DNA from: Archangium lipolyticum
GTDB lineage: Bacteria > Myxococcota > Myxococcia > Myxococcales > Myxococcaceae
DNA length: 64,000 nucleotides
Assembly (NCBI RefSeq): GCF_024623785.1
Contig: NZ_JANKBZ010000029.1
Span: 1 to 64,000, forward strand
Reading direction: 5' to 3'
The position numbers were made by a program, and so were the translations under genes. The notes beneath the pieces were generated by a model. That model was given only the letters and a program-made list of their open reading frames with translations. It was not told where the DNA came from and did no database searches. Positions 13,951 through 22,541 of this stretch are shown one piece after another; position 1 is the stretch's first letter, and each line of letters starts with the position of its first letter.

Positions 13951-14280
13951 ATGGTCCGCGGAAACACCCGCCCCACCTCTTTCTCCTCCCGGATGCTCGT
14001 GGCGTACCTCATCGCCTACGCCATCTCCGCCGCGGGAGTCGTGCTCGGATTCTTCCTCCGCTCCGTGCCCTGGCTCTCCTTCGGCCTCTGGCTCGCGGCC
14101 AGTCTCTCGGTGATACTCATCGACCGGGCCGTCACCGCGCGGATGCCCCAGGCCGTCCCCTCCAGCCGGGAGCGCCGGGAGAACCCCGGCTCCATGTTCC
14201 AGAGCAGCCCCGCCGCCCTTACCGTCATCGGCATCATGGCCGTGGCCGCACTGATCGTCTCCCTCTTCGCCCACTGGTAG
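13951..14280 (+). CDS. Small membrane protein with three helices
   Basis: A 109-residue protein. ATG at 13951 is chosen because AGGAG lies 8 bp before it; an in-frame GTG at 13942 is less well placed. Three hydrophobic segments are visible: about residues 15-35 (LVAYLIAYAISAAGVVLGFF), 39-58 (WLSFGLWLAASLSVILI), and the C-terminal 88-108 (ALTVIGIMAVAALIVSLFA). A charged loop rich in Arg and Ser separates the second and third. No family is recognised. It is followed by one copy of an interspersed repeat and the convergent end of the Mla operon. Confidence 0.7.
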   Translation: MVRGNTRPTSFSSRMLVAYLIAYAISAAGVVLGFFLRSVPWLSFGLWLAASLSVILIDRAVTARMPQAVPSSRERRENPGSMFQSSPAALTVIGIMAVAALIVSLFAHW

Positions 14281-14304
14281 GAACTCTCATCCCGGGGAGC
14301 GGAT

Positions 14305-14339
14305 ACCCTCACCCCGACCCCCTCCCAGAGGGAGAGGGA
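14305..14339. repeat. REP-like interspersed repeat, single copy
   Basis: The block ACCCTCACCCCGACCC followed by CCTCCCAGAGGGAGAGGG has an internal CTCCC/GGGAG dyad. A close copy appears twice, in inverted orientation, at 41513-41625. Position between convergent genes fits an intergenic REP/BIME-type element that may also stop transcription. Confidence 0.6.
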
Positions 14340-14357
14340 GTGGGAGGGGAGTGGGGC

Positions 14358-15584
14358 TCAGGGACCACTGTTCGGTGGCACGGGCGGTGGGAGTGGCAGC
14401 TGGAGGGGGGTTTGGCCCGAACCACCCACTCCGGTGGGGGACTCGTTTCCCTTCGGCGGCGGCAGCGGCCGCCCCACGTACTGGACGTTGTCGTTGTTGT
14501 CGATGGCGAAGCGCACCAGCGCGCGCAGCACCTTGTTGCGCCGCACGTTGCCCACCATCTGCCTCAAATCCTCGTACACCGTCGGGTCCTTCAGGATGCC
14601 GCCCAGCGAGCCCTCGCCACGCGCCACCATGGACGTAATCTGTTTGATGTCCGCCGCCGCGCTCCCCAGGTCCGACAGCATGTTGCCCGCGTTGCCGTAG
14701 ACCAGCTGGTGCACCGCGCTGTCCGGGTTCTTCTTCGCGTCATCCAGCAGCCCGGCGAGCTGCCCCGCCGCCGCCCCCAGCTCCTGCACCGCCTTGGCGC
14801 CCTCCTGGCCGTAGATGAGCGCGTGCGCGGTACCATCCCCGTTGCGCACCTCGTCCAGCAGCCCCTCCACGTGGCCCACCGCCTTGTCCACCCGCAGCGC
14901 CACGCGCGAGGCATTGGACACCAACGTGCGCACCTGCCTGCCCGTCTCCTTGTCGTAGATGAGCGCGTGCAGCGCGCCGTCGCCCTTCTCCACCTCCTCG
15001 AGCAACTGCCGCAGGCTGCGCAAGCTGGCCGCCACGTCCTCGGCCATCTTCGGGTCCCCGTACGCCTCCACCGCCACGCGCAGCGTACGGCTCGCCGCCA
15101 CCATGTCATCCATTACCTGCGATGCCCCCTTCATCAACGAGGACAGGTCACCCCCCGACGTGCTCGGAATCTCCCCCTCATCCGCCACCTGGGGCTGGTC
15201 CAGCGAGCCGATGGAGATGTCCACCGCCTTGTCGCCCAGCACGCCCAGGCTGGACAGCCTCGCCACCGAGTCCGCCCGCACCCGCTGCGCGTACTTCCGG
15301 CTCAGCTTCAGCCGCACCTCCAGCCGCTTCTCCCCGGGCCTCGTCGGGAAGCTCACCCCTTCCACCCGGCCCACCTCCAGGCCGCCCAGCCACACGGGCG
15401 ATTGGTCCGTCAGGCCCTCCACGTTCTCGAAGTAGGCGCGGTACGTCACCTCCCGCTCGAAGAGGCGCGTCTCCTGCCCGATGAGGAAGACGACGAGGCC
15501 CGCCAGCGCCAGCGCCAGGGCCACGAAGCCACCCACGCGCAACGACAGGCGCCGGTCCTGGGACGTGCCACCAAAGAGGCTCAT
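14358..15584 (-). CDS. mlaD: MlaD-type MCE-domain lipid-binding protein
   Basis: A 408-residue protein starting at ATG 15584, whose start codon overlaps the mlaF stop as ATGA. One N-terminal transmembrane helix (VGGFVALALALAGLVVFLIG) precedes an MCE domain (about 40-140: TYRAYFENVEGLTDQSPVWL and the VGRVEGVSF segment). A long helical, coiled-coil-like tail with repeated GDGxxHALIYxxExG motifs follows, and a Pro-rich end. MCE proteins form hexameric rings that carry phospholipids across the periplasm. The long C-terminal helices could form a needle or tunnel as in larger MCE proteins, which is inference. It is the last gene of the operon. Confidence 0.88.
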   Translation of the reverse strand: MSLFGGTSQDRRLSLRVGGFVALALALAGLVVFLIGQETRLFEREVTYRAYFENVEGLTDQSPVWLGGLEVGRVEGVSFPTRPGEKRLEVRLKLSRKYAQRVRADSVARLSSLGVLGDKAVDISIGSLDQPQVADEGEIPSTSGGDLSSLMKGASQVMDDMVAASRTLRVAVEAYGDPKMAEDVAASLRSLRQLLEEVEKGDGALHALIYDKETGRQVRTLVSNASRVALRVDKAVGHVEGLLDEVRNGDGTAHALIYGQEGAKAVQELGAAAGQLAGLLDDAKKNPDSAVHQLVYGNAGNMLSDLGSAAADIKQITSMVARGEGSLGGILKDPTVYEDLRQMVGNVRRNKVLRALVRFAIDNNDNVQYVGRPLPPPKGNESPTGVGGSGQTPLQLPLPPPVPPNSGP

Positions 15585-16402
15585 GGCGCCACCTCCGCCC
15601 GAGGCTCCAATTCCTGACGCCTCGCATCCAGGAAGGCCCGCACCTCGGGCACCGTGGACGCGCGCACCTCCTCCGTCGTGCCCACCTGCACGATGCGCCG
15701 GTTGGCCAGCATCGCGATACGGTCCGACACGCTGAAGGCACTCATCATGTCGTGGGTCACCACGATGGACGTGCACCCGAGCTGCTTCTGCATGGTACGA
15801 ATCATCTGATTGATGTTCTCGGTGGTGACGGGGTCCAACCCCGTGGTGGGCTCGTCCCAGAGGATGACCTCCGGATCCGTGGCGATGGCCCTCGCCAGCC
15901 CCACCCGCTTCTTCATGCCGCCGGACAGGTCCGCCGGCCGCATGTCCTCGATGCCCGGCAGGCCCACCAGCTTCAGCTTCCCGGCCACCCGCTCCCTCAG
16001 CTCCTCGGGAGACATGCGAGGGAAGTGCTCACGCAGCGGGTAGGCGATGTTCTCCCCCACCGTGAGTGAGTCGAACAGCGCCGCGCCCTGGAACACCATG
16101 GCCACATGCCGGCGCACGTCGATGAAGTCCTCTTCCCGGTAGCCGGTGAGATCCTGCCCCTCGAAGAGGATGCGTCCGGCATCCGGCCGCAGCAACCCGA
16201 TGAGGCACTTGAGCAACACGCTCTTGCCCGTGCCCGAGCCGCCGATCACCGTGAGTGTCTCGCCCGCGTACACGGACAGTTGCAGGTCGTCGTAGACGCT
16301 CTTGGGACCGAAGGACTTCCGCAGGTGCTCGAAGCGGATGAGCTCCTCGCCCTTCACGGGCGGGCGGAACTCCAGGCGGGATGTGCGGTGGCGGAAGAGC
16401 AT
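15581..16402 (-). CDS. mlaF: MlaF-type ABC transporter ATP-binding protein
   Basis: A 273-residue ABC ATPase with Walker A GGSGTGKSVLL (about 54-64), a Q-loop MVFQGAALFDSLTVGENI, the signature LSGGMKKRVGLARA, Walker B VILWDEPTTGLDP and switch His in VVTHDM. The FQGAALFDSLTV and GGMKKR wording is typical of the MlaF/Ttg2A subgroup that powers phospholipid traffic between inner and outer membrane. Only 1 bp separates its ATG from the mlaE stop, and its own stop overlaps the mlaD start, so translation is coupled. The first 25 residues are a basic extension not found in E. coli MlaF. Confidence 0.93.
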   Translation of the reverse strand: MLFRHRTSRLEFRPPVKGEELIRFEHLRKSFGPKSVYDDLQLSVYAGETLTVIGGSGTGKSVLLKCLIGLLRPDAGRILFEGQDLTGYREEDFIDVRRHVAMVFQGAALFDSLTVGENIAYPLREHFPRMSPEELRERVAGKLKLVGLPGIEDMRPADLSGGMKKRVGLARAIATDPEVILWDEPTTGLDPVTTENINQMIRTMQKQLGCTSIVVTHDMMSAFSVSDRIAMLANRRIVQVGTTEEVRASTVPEVRAFLDARRQELEPRAEVAP

Positions 16403-16403
16403 C

Positions 16404-17249
16404 TCAGAGGTAGAGGGTGAGCTTGGTGATGAAGAAGTCGGCCAGACACACCGACACGGAGGTGATGGCCACCGTCTGGGTGGTGGCGCGGCCCACGCCC
16501 TCGGTGCCGCCCTCCACGGTGAGCCCCTTGAAGCAACCCACCACGCCGACGATGCCTCCGAAGACGAAGCCCTTGAAGACGCCGGAGACGAAGTCGCTCA
16601 TGAACACCACCTCCAGCGCCCCCTGGAAGAACAGGCGGAAGCTGATGGCGTACTGGGCATTGACCACCAGGGCACCGGCCACCATGCCGATGACGTCCGC
16701 CAGCACGGTGAGCGCGGGCATGAGGATGAAGCAGGCGAGCACCCGGGGCACCACCAGCTTGCGCAAGGGGTCCGCCCCCAGGGCGCGGATGGCATCCACC
16801 TGCTCCGTCACCGTCATGGAGCCCAGCTCCGCGGCGATGCCCGAGCCCACGCGCGCCCCCACGGTGAGGGCGATGAGCACCGGGGACAGCTCGCGGAAGA
16901 GGGTGAGCACCACCACCCGGCCCACCGTGTACTGCACGCCGAAGCGCGCCAGGAAGAAGCCGAACTGCAGGGCGATGACGAGCCCGGCGAAGGTGGACGT
17001 CAGCAGGGCGATGGGCAGCGAGCGCACCCCCAGCGCCTCCACCTGGTAGACGAGCGACGAGAGGGAGAACGGCGGGCTGAAGGCGCGCGTGAACACCTTG
17101 CCCGTCATCACCATGAGCGAGCCCAGCCGCTCCAGGCGGGCCTCCACCCGCTGCCGGAAGGAGCCGCCCTCCGGATTGATGGCGCCCGCGGAGGACGCCT
17201 CCACCGGCCGGTGGCGGCGCGGGTGGTGCAGCTCGGCCCCCGTCCTCAT
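16404..17249 (-). CDS. mlaE: MlaE-type lipid ABC permease
   Basis: A 281-residue permease starting at ATG 17249 (ATGA overlap with the lipoprotein stop); a longer open frame upstream is not coding. The MlaE/YrbE core is plain: the FRELSPVLIALTVGARVGSGIAAELG and VTEQVDAIRALGADPLRKLVVPRVLA segments (each read in parts) are the most conserved of the family, followed by four or five membrane helices. It should form the inner-membrane channel with MlaF and pass lipid to the MlaD ring. The N-terminal 30 residues are polar and poorly conserved. Confidence 0.93.
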   Translation of the reverse strand: MRTGAELHHPRRHRPVEASSAGAINPEGGSFRQRVEARLERLGSLMVMTGKVFTRAFSPPFSLSSLVYQVEALGVRSLPIALLTSTFAGLVIALQFGFFLARFGVQYTVGRVVVLTLFRELSPVLIALTVGARVGSGIAAELGSMTVTEQVDAIRALGADPLRKLVVPRVLACFILMPALTVLADVIGMVAGALVVNAQYAISFRLFFQGALEVVFMSDFVSGVFKGFVFGGIVGVVGCFKGLTVEGGTEGVGRATTQTVAITSVSVCLADFFITKLTLYL

Positions 17250-17761
17250 GACGCACGCTCCGCGCGGAAGCCGTGCACCAGCGACTCGAAGTCCCCCACC
17301 CGCTCCTCGAAGCGGCCCAGCGGCGCCACGTAGGTGAAGTCGTACACGCAGGTGTCCTTCTTGAGCACCACCATGAGCAGCTCCACGGGCACCCCATCCA
17401 GCTTGGCCTGGTAGTGCGAGCGCAACGCCTCCCGCTCGTCGATCACCACCTTCTCCTCGGCCACCGCCTGGCGCTCGGTGAAGCCCATGAGGAGGTGGCG
17501 CGTGAGGACGTCCAGCGGCACGTCCTCTGCCTGGCAGGTGGAATTCACCTGGAGGGCGTGGCCGGTGTCCTCGGTGTACCAGGCGAGATCGTTCTCGGAG
17601 AGCTTCACCCGCTCCCAGACAGGTGGCAGCTCGCCCACGCGGTAGCTCACCCCGGGCTTGGAGAACATCTGGTTCTCGAAACGTACCCCGCGATGGCAAC
17701 CCGCGACGGACACGAGCAGCAGCGACAAGTGAAGGACGTGGCGCAGCACTCCCAGCTTCAT
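17246..17761 (-). CDS. Lipoprotein, first gene of the Mla operon
   Basis: A 171-residue lipoprotein from ATG 17761 (MKLGVLRHV). The signal LHLSLLLVSVAGC has a good lipobox; lipidation would be at the Cys near residue 22. The mature part (SKPGVSYRVGELPPVWERVK, and later CxxEDVPLDVLTRHLLMGF) is acidic, with three cysteines. I do not recognise a Pfam family, but lipoproteins of this size commonly precede mlaEFD in myxobacteria and other deltaproteobacteria. It could be an outer-membrane acceptor that replaces MlaA or MlaC; this is inference from position. Translation is coupled to mlaE through ATGA. Confidence 0.75.
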   Translation of the reverse strand: MKLGVLRHVLHLSLLLVSVAGCHRGVRFENQMFSKPGVSYRVGELPPVWERVKLSENDLAWYTEDTGHALQVNSTCQAEDVPLDVLTRHLLMGFTERQAVAEEKVVIDEREALRSHYQAKLDGVPVELLMVVLKKDTCVYDFTYVAPLGRFEERVGDFESLVHGFRAERAS

Positions 17762-17951
17762 GGGCCGAGGGTAGGCACCCACCCCTCACCCCGTGAGTTC
17801 CAGGGGACATGAAACGTTGACCCGCTGCCATGTGGAGGACGACCGGGCGGGCCAGACGCCCGCTCCGCCGAGCGTTCCTCCACTGGTGGACAGATGAGGA
17901 TGTTAGGTCCTGAACCCTCGTTACCTGGCGACTTGGAGGAGGAGGAACCTC

Positions 17952-18329
17952 ATGGACGGTGGGTTGGGACTGTTCGGATTGGGATTGTTCCTGCTGTCGA
18001 TTGCCCTCCTGTACGCACGGGAGGCATTCGGGCTGGCGTGGACACTGCTGGCCCTGTCGCTCGTCTCCATGGGCTTCGCCATGTCGGAGTCACCGCGGCG
18101 CCGGGAGCTGGCGCTGGGGATTGGCGTGGTGTGCATGGCGGCGGCGGTGGTGAGTCTCGCCACCGGCGTGACGTGGTGGTGGGTGGTGGCCACGGCGGTG
18201 TTCGGGGTGGCCTACCTCGTGCTGTGGGCGGAGTTCCGCTTCCCCTTCTTCCAGCACGTTCCCCAGGAGGCCGCCGGGCCCTCCACGCCCCCCGTGAGGC
18301 GCTTCCGGCTGCGACGCGCCAGACGCTGA
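17952..18329 (+). CDS. Small multi-helix membrane protein
   Basis: A 125-residue protein with four hydrophobic segments: residues 3-22, 26-43, 53-72 and 74-93. A hydrophilic, Arg-rich tail (RRFRLRRARR) should lie in the cytoplasm. A strong ribosome site, GGAGGAGGAGGAACCTC, precedes the ATG. No family is recognised. It is divergent from the Mla operon and ends against a terminator hairpin shared with the convergent lipoprotein gene. Confidence 0.75.
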   Translation: MDGGLGLFGLGLFLLSIALLYAREAFGLAWTLLALSLVSMGFAMSESPRRRELALGIGVVCMAAAVVSLATGVTWWWVVATAVFGVAYLVLWAEFRFPFFQHVPQEAAGPSTPPVRRFRLRRARR

Positions 18330-18338
18330 AATGACGAC

Positions 18339-18366
18339 GGCCCGCCGTGGGCGTCCACGACGGGCC
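18339..18366. terminator. Hairpin between convergent genes
   Basis: GGCCCGCCGTGG at 18339-18350 pairs with CCACGACGGGCC at 18355-18366 with one mismatch and a 4-base loop. It lies 10 bp after the stop at 18329 and 33 bp after the stop of the minus-strand gene ending at 18399. There is no long T-run on either side, so it is a bidirectional hairpin of uncertain efficiency. Confidence 0.55.
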
Positions 18367-18398
18367 GGTACGAGTTGAAGCCGCCCCAGAGGCGGCCC

Positions 18399-20813
18399 TC
18401 AGGGGACGTTGATCAGATACAGGCCGTCCTGGAAGGCCAGGGGAGCGGGCGAGTCCGCGCGCACGAGCGCCACCTGCCCGGGGCTCGACCAGAAGACGCG
18501 CGACGCCCGGTCCGACAGGACTCGCACTTCCCCGGTGCCGAGATTCATCGCCCGCGCCACCTCCCTCACATCCGTATAGAGGACCCACGCACTGTCTGGA
18601 GAGAGCGAGAAGGAGCGCACGCCCTCGGAGAGGAGCGTGTCGGTTCCACCCACGGGAGCCACCGCGCGCAGCGAGCCCTGGCCGTTGAGGTAGACGACCC
18701 GGCTGCCGTCCCACGACACACCGAAGTCGCTCACTCCGCTGGCCAGGTTCACCGCCGGGCCCGTACCGAATGGCACGGATTGCAGACTCCGGGAGGCGGC
18801 CGTGACATCGGCGAGAAGGAAGATGCGATCATTGGTCGGGGCAATGGCGGTCTTGTAGACGGCGCCGCTGGTGGTGAGCAGCGAGCGCAGCCCCGTCCCC
18901 TTCGCCCCCACGGCATAGTAGGAGGACCCCACGGAGAAGACGACCCAGGCCCCGTTGGTCGAGTACTGGAACGAGGAGGGAAGACTCGAACCGCTCCACA
19001 GCGACCACTTGCCGGTCGACGGGGTCGTCAAATCGACGTTGTACAGGATGTAGGTGGCCGCCGTGCTATCCCGGTCCAGTAGCAGGAACTGCCGGCCATC
19101 CGGGGAGAACTGCAGCAGATCATAGTTGGTGGTGCTGAGCGCGGTCGGGACCGTCGAGGGCAGCGTGAGCAATCGGGCCAACGAGGTGGTCGTCCTGTAG
19201 ACGACGCGGGCACCATCCGGGGACATCATGAACTCGGAGACGGAGGTGTCCACGGCATTGGTCGAGACTCCGGCGGCGGTGAGCCGGGACACGGACAGGT
19301 TGTTGGAGGCGAGCGTGACGGCGATGGAGCGGTCGGGAGTCACCCGGAATGACGACAGGGAGGCGGTGATGGCCTGCGAGCCCCCGGTCCTCAAGTCCGC
19401 CAGGGACAGGCCCGCACCCGACGCGTAGTAGAAGAGGCGGTTGCCATCCGCCGAGAACACGGCGGGTTCCGAGCGGCCACTGTAATAGGCACTGGAGGTT
19501 GCGGGACCCAGCGCGGTGCTGGTCCCCCCCTCGGCGCCCACGACGAACAGCACGTTGTCCTTCAGGTACACCACCTTGGAGCCATCGGGGCTGGCTCCAT
19601 ACTGAGTGAGGGGATCGCCGCCGTACAGGTAGCGGCTGGGATGGAACAGTCCAGCCGCCAGGGGACGGCTCTCCCCCGTGGCGAGATCGCCGGACAGAAG
19701 CGTGCCGTCGTCGCGCGTGAAGAGGACGTGTGCGCCATCGGACGTGGGCACGAAGGATGTCACCGAGGAACCCAGGACGAACGAGGAGTCCCCCGTGGAG
19801 GAGACCGTCCGCAGGGTGCCATCGAAAGACAGACCCATGATGCTGCCCCTGTCCATGATGAGCTGATAGGCGGTGTCGGAGAGGAAGAGGAAGCGGCCCC
19901 CATCCATCGTGCGCTGGATGAGCGGCTGCGACGCCATGCCCTCCCAATTCTGCGGCAGTCCCACCTGCGTGGCGCTGGCGAGCCGCTTCGCCGGGACCAG
20001 CTTCAGGGGCGGCATCGGCACCAGGCCCACGCCCTGGGAGAGATAGGCCGTCCCCTGCAGGAACACCACGCTCGGGACGAGCTCCTCGTAGGAGCCACCG
20101 CGCAGGGACAGCGAGTAGACGCCGTCGGGCACGCCGTTGAAGGAGAAGGAGCCATCGGCCGCCGTGGTGGCGGTCAGCTCCGTGCCCAGGAGCGTCGCCA
20201 CGAGGCCGGCATGACCGCTCGCGCCCAACAACGTGGCCGAGAGCGGCTGGACGGACCGCGCGCGGGAGAGCACCACCGGCGCGGCATTCGCCCGGGCCGC
20301 CCGGCGCACCTGCACCGGGATGGAGCTTCGGGCATGGCCTGGCGCCACGGCCTCCAGCGTGCGGCTGCCCGTCGGCACCCCGCGCAGCACGTAGTGTCCC
20401 GAGTCATCCGTGACGGCCACGGCCGAGCTCCCCGGCGCCATCACCGTGATGCCAGCATTGCCCGTGGCGACGCCCAGCGTCGCCTGTCCCTCCACCTCGC
20501 CCACGGGGGTGAGCTTCACTTCCGGCACGGAAGCGGAGCCCTCGTCCGGCACCTCCACCGCCACCGCCTGCGTCCCCTCCAGCGTGCCGCTGGCGGACAC
20601 CTGGACCACGTAGGCGCCACCGCTCAGCAGCTCCACCCGCCAGGAGCCCTCCTTGTCCGTGAGCACCGAACGCCCGGCGAGGGTGACGAGCACTCCGGAA
20701 TGATCCGTTTCACCTTCGAGCACAACCTTGCCGGTGACCTGTACGGCCGTGCCCTGTCCCGAGCAGGCCATCACCAGCGCGGCGAGACACGCCCCCAACC
20801 AGACGGGTCGCAT
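18399..20813 (-). CDS. Lipoprotein with carboxypeptidase-regulatory-like domains and a beta-propeller
   Basis: A 804-residue protein from ATG 20813 (MRPVWLGACLAALVMACSG), a lipoprotein signal with lipidation at Cys17. Residues about 25-280 contain three carboxypeptidase-regulatory-like (CnaB-type) beta-sandwich units, recognisable by VLVTLAGRSVLTDKEGSW, VAVTDDSGHYVLRGVPTG and LTATTAADGSFSFNGVPDG. The remaining 500 residues are repeats of the form SPDGxxVVY / SADGNRLFYY / SPDSAWVLYT that belong to a WD40/TolB-like propeller. The protein is likely anchored to the outer membrane and may bind other proteins or glycans. Nothing indicates catalysis. Divergent from the TPR-like gene at 20883. Confidence 0.8.
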   Translation of the reverse strand: MRPVWLGACLAALVMACSGQGTAVQVTGKVVLEGETDHSGVLVTLAGRSVLTDKEGSWRVELLSGGAYVVQVSASGTLEGTQAVAVEVPDEGSASVPEVKLTPVGEVEGQATLGVATGNAGITVMAPGSSAVAVTDDSGHYVLRGVPTGSRTLEAVAPGHARSSIPVQVRRAARANAAPVVLSRARSVQPLSATLLGASGHAGLVATLLGTELTATTAADGSFSFNGVPDGVYSLSLRGGSYEELVPSVVFLQGTAYLSQGVGLVPMPPLKLVPAKRLASATQVGLPQNWEGMASQPLIQRTMDGGRFLFLSDTAYQLIMDRGSIMGLSFDGTLRTVSSTGDSSFVLGSSVTSFVPTSDGAHVLFTRDDGTLLSGDLATGESRPLAAGLFHPSRYLYGGDPLTQYGASPDGSKVVYLKDNVLFVVGAEGGTSTALGPATSSAYYSGRSEPAVFSADGNRLFYYASGAGLSLADLRTGGSQAITASLSSFRVTPDRSIAVTLASNNLSVSRLTAAGVSTNAVDTSVSEFMMSPDGARVVYRTTTSLARLLTLPSTVPTALSTTNYDLLQFSPDGRQFLLLDRDSTAATYILYNVDLTTPSTGKWSLWSGSSLPSSFQYSTNGAWVVFSVGSSYYAVGAKGTGLRSLLTTSGAVYKTAIAPTNDRIFLLADVTAASRSLQSVPFGTGPAVNLASGVSDFGVSWDGSRVVYLNGQGSLRAVAPVGGTDTLLSEGVRSFSLSPDSAWVLYTDVREVARAMNLGTGEVRVLSDRASRVFWSSPGQVALVRADSPAPLAFQDGLYLINVP

Positions 20814-20882
20814 GTGGATTCTCCGGATTCTTCGAAGAGGTAGACAGACGACTTTAGCATGCTGGGGGTAATATCCGGTGCC

Positions 20883-21776
20883 ATGCACGCGATCTTCCGC
20901 CGCAAGTCCCTGGTGCTCCTCCTGGGTCTGGCCCTGGGCGTGGTCCCGACATCGCCCGCGCAGGCGGCGAAGAAGACAGCGGAGCGCCCGGTGAAGAAGA
21001 GTGGCACGCGCTCGGAGAAGGACTTCAAGCGCTACATCATGGCGGCCGTGCGCCTGTACGAGAGCCTCGAGTACGAGCGCGCCCTGGCGCAGCTCGGCCG
21101 GGCCCGCCGCCTGGTCGACTCCGTGAAGGAGGATGTGCTGGTGTCGCTCTACGAGGGCGCCATCCAGGCGGACCTGGGGCGCATGAACGAGGCCCTGGCC
21201 AGCTTCAAGACGGCCCTGCTGCTGGACCCGGACGCGAAGCTGCCCCTGCGGGTGTCGCCGAAAGTGGAGCAGGAGTTCGAGACCCTCCGCACGCGCGTGC
21301 GCAAGGAGCTCTCACGGCTGGAGGGACAGATGGAAGACTCCACCCCGGAGGGTTCCGAGCCGGCCACTCCCCCCGCCGAGCCTCGAGTGGACGCCGCACC
21401 GCCCACGCCCCACACGGACCGTCCGGAGCAGGAGCCCGCGAAGAGCGCCGCGCTGGTGCCCGAGCCCCCCTCTCCGGCCCTGACCCCGGGCGTGGAGGGC
21501 CGGCAGCTCCGCGTGCCCAAGGTGTCGCTGGCACTGGCGGGAGCGGGCGTGGTGGCGGGCGGTTTGGGGACGTACTTCGGGCTGAGCTCGCGAAGCCAGC
21601 TGACGGCGGCACGCCAGAGCTTCTACGCGGACGAGGCCACCGCGCGGCGATCCTCGGCCCAGGGCAACGCGCTCGCGGCCAACATCCTCCTGGGGACGGC
21701 GGGAGTGGCCGCCGCGGGTGCGCTCGTCACCTGGCTGCTGTTGCCCGATGACACGACGACCATCGTGTCGAAGTGA
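20883..21776 (+). CDS. Secreted TPR-like protein with C-terminal membrane segments
   Basis: A 297-residue product from ATG 20883; an in-frame ATG at 20859 would add eight residues. The start at 20883 gives a clean signal peptide (IFRRKSLVLLLGLALGVV, cleavage near SPAQAA). Residues about 45-135 hold tetratricopeptide-like helices (RYIMAAVRLYESLEYERALA and ASFKTALLLDPDAKLPL). A Pro/Glu-rich linker follows, then two hydrophobic segments near residues 213-232 and 260-285. The domain order resembles myxobacterial TPR-plus-membrane-anchor proteins, but I cannot name a function. It is divergent from the propeller lipoprotein at 18399-20813, with only about 70 bp for both promoters. Confidence 0.75.
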   Translation: MHAIFRRKSLVLLLGLALGVVPTSPAQAAKKTAERPVKKSGTRSEKDFKRYIMAAVRLYESLEYERALAQLGRARRLVDSVKEDVLVSLYEGAIQADLGRMNEALASFKTALLLDPDAKLPLRVSPKVEQEFETLRTRVRKELSRLEGQMEDSTPEGSEPATPPAEPRVDAAPPTPHTDRPEQEPAKSAALVPEPPSPALTPGVEGRQLRVPKVSLALAGAGVVAGGLGTYFGLSSRSQLTAARQSFYADEATARRSSAQGNALAANILLGTAGVAAAGALVTWLLLPDDTTTIVSK

Positions 21777-21794
21777 GGCGGAGCCGTCCCGGGA

Positions 21795-22154
21795 TTACAG
21801 CTGGCCCTTCTGGTCGAGCACCCACAGCGTGGCGGCCACGATGTCCGGGCAATCGTAGACGCGCTGGGCATCGCTCACGGTGGACCAGGAGGCGCCACCC
21901 TTGAGGATCTTCCCGTTCTCGATGGTGGCCTGGGTGCTGCCGCCCACCTCGACGGCATAGCCGCTGCCGCGCTTGACGGCCTTGCCGCGGGTGCCGCCCC
22001 CCTTCTCGATGGTGATGTCCGGGCCCGAGGTGCGCACGGTGTATTGGGTGCTGCCGCTCTTCTCCACGCGGTTGCCATTGCACTTGTAGTCGGCGGCGAG
22101 GGCTGAAGCCGGGGCGAGGGAGAGCACGGCGAGCAGCATCGACATCTTCTTCAC
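21795..22154 (-). CDS. Small secreted protein of unknown function
   Basis: A 119-residue protein. The GTG at 22154 is preferred because GGAGG lies 6 bp before it and the product then begins with a clean signal peptide (MKKMSMLLAVLSLAPASALA, cleavage before ADYKC). Longer ATG starts up to 22379 have no such site. The mature part is about 98 residues of short beta-strands (NRVEKSGSTQYTVRTSG; GYAVEVGGSTQATIEN) with two cysteines that could pair. No family is recognised. It is convergent with the TPR-like gene, 18 bp apart. Confidence 0.65.
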   Translation of the reverse strand: MKKMSMLLAVLSLAPASALAADYKCNGNRVEKSGSTQYTVRTSGPDITIEKGGGTRGKAVKRGSGYAVEVGGSTQATIENGKILKGGASWSTVSDAQRVYDCPDIVAATLWVLDQKGQL

Positions 22155-22541
22155 GAACTTCCTCCAGGACAGGGACGCGGAGCACTGCGTCATGACATGG
22201 ACCCCACTAACACCGGGGCCTGACATGCGCCTGGCACTCACTGGGACCGTTGCACCTGCAAGAGATGGCCGCAGTGTCCCTCCTCGAAACTCCAGACCCG
22301 CGTCTCCTCGCCTTTTGTCGCCTCGCGGAGGGCGGAATCCAGCTCCACGGTGCATCCCATCAGGTTGCCTCCAGCCCATCCGTGACGAACCCCATGAAGG
22401 AGCGAGGCTCGCTGGCCGCTGACCTTGCGGCCTGCTTCGCCGGCTCGCGCGAAGCCGCTCACCTCACAACTCCTTCATGCGCCCTCCAACCCGATGCCCT
22501 CACCAGAATGGACTGGTGCAGGTGCCACTCGAAGGAACCCC
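22155..22541. other. Intergenic region upstream of the lanthipeptide gene
   Basis: Nothing is confidently coding in these 387 bp. The 13-bp word GAACCCCATGAAG at the lanthipeptide start codon (22535-22547) occurs identically at 22387-22399, but the frame that follows the first copy does not resemble a precursor. It may be a remnant of a duplicated leader start or chance. Confidence 0.35.
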
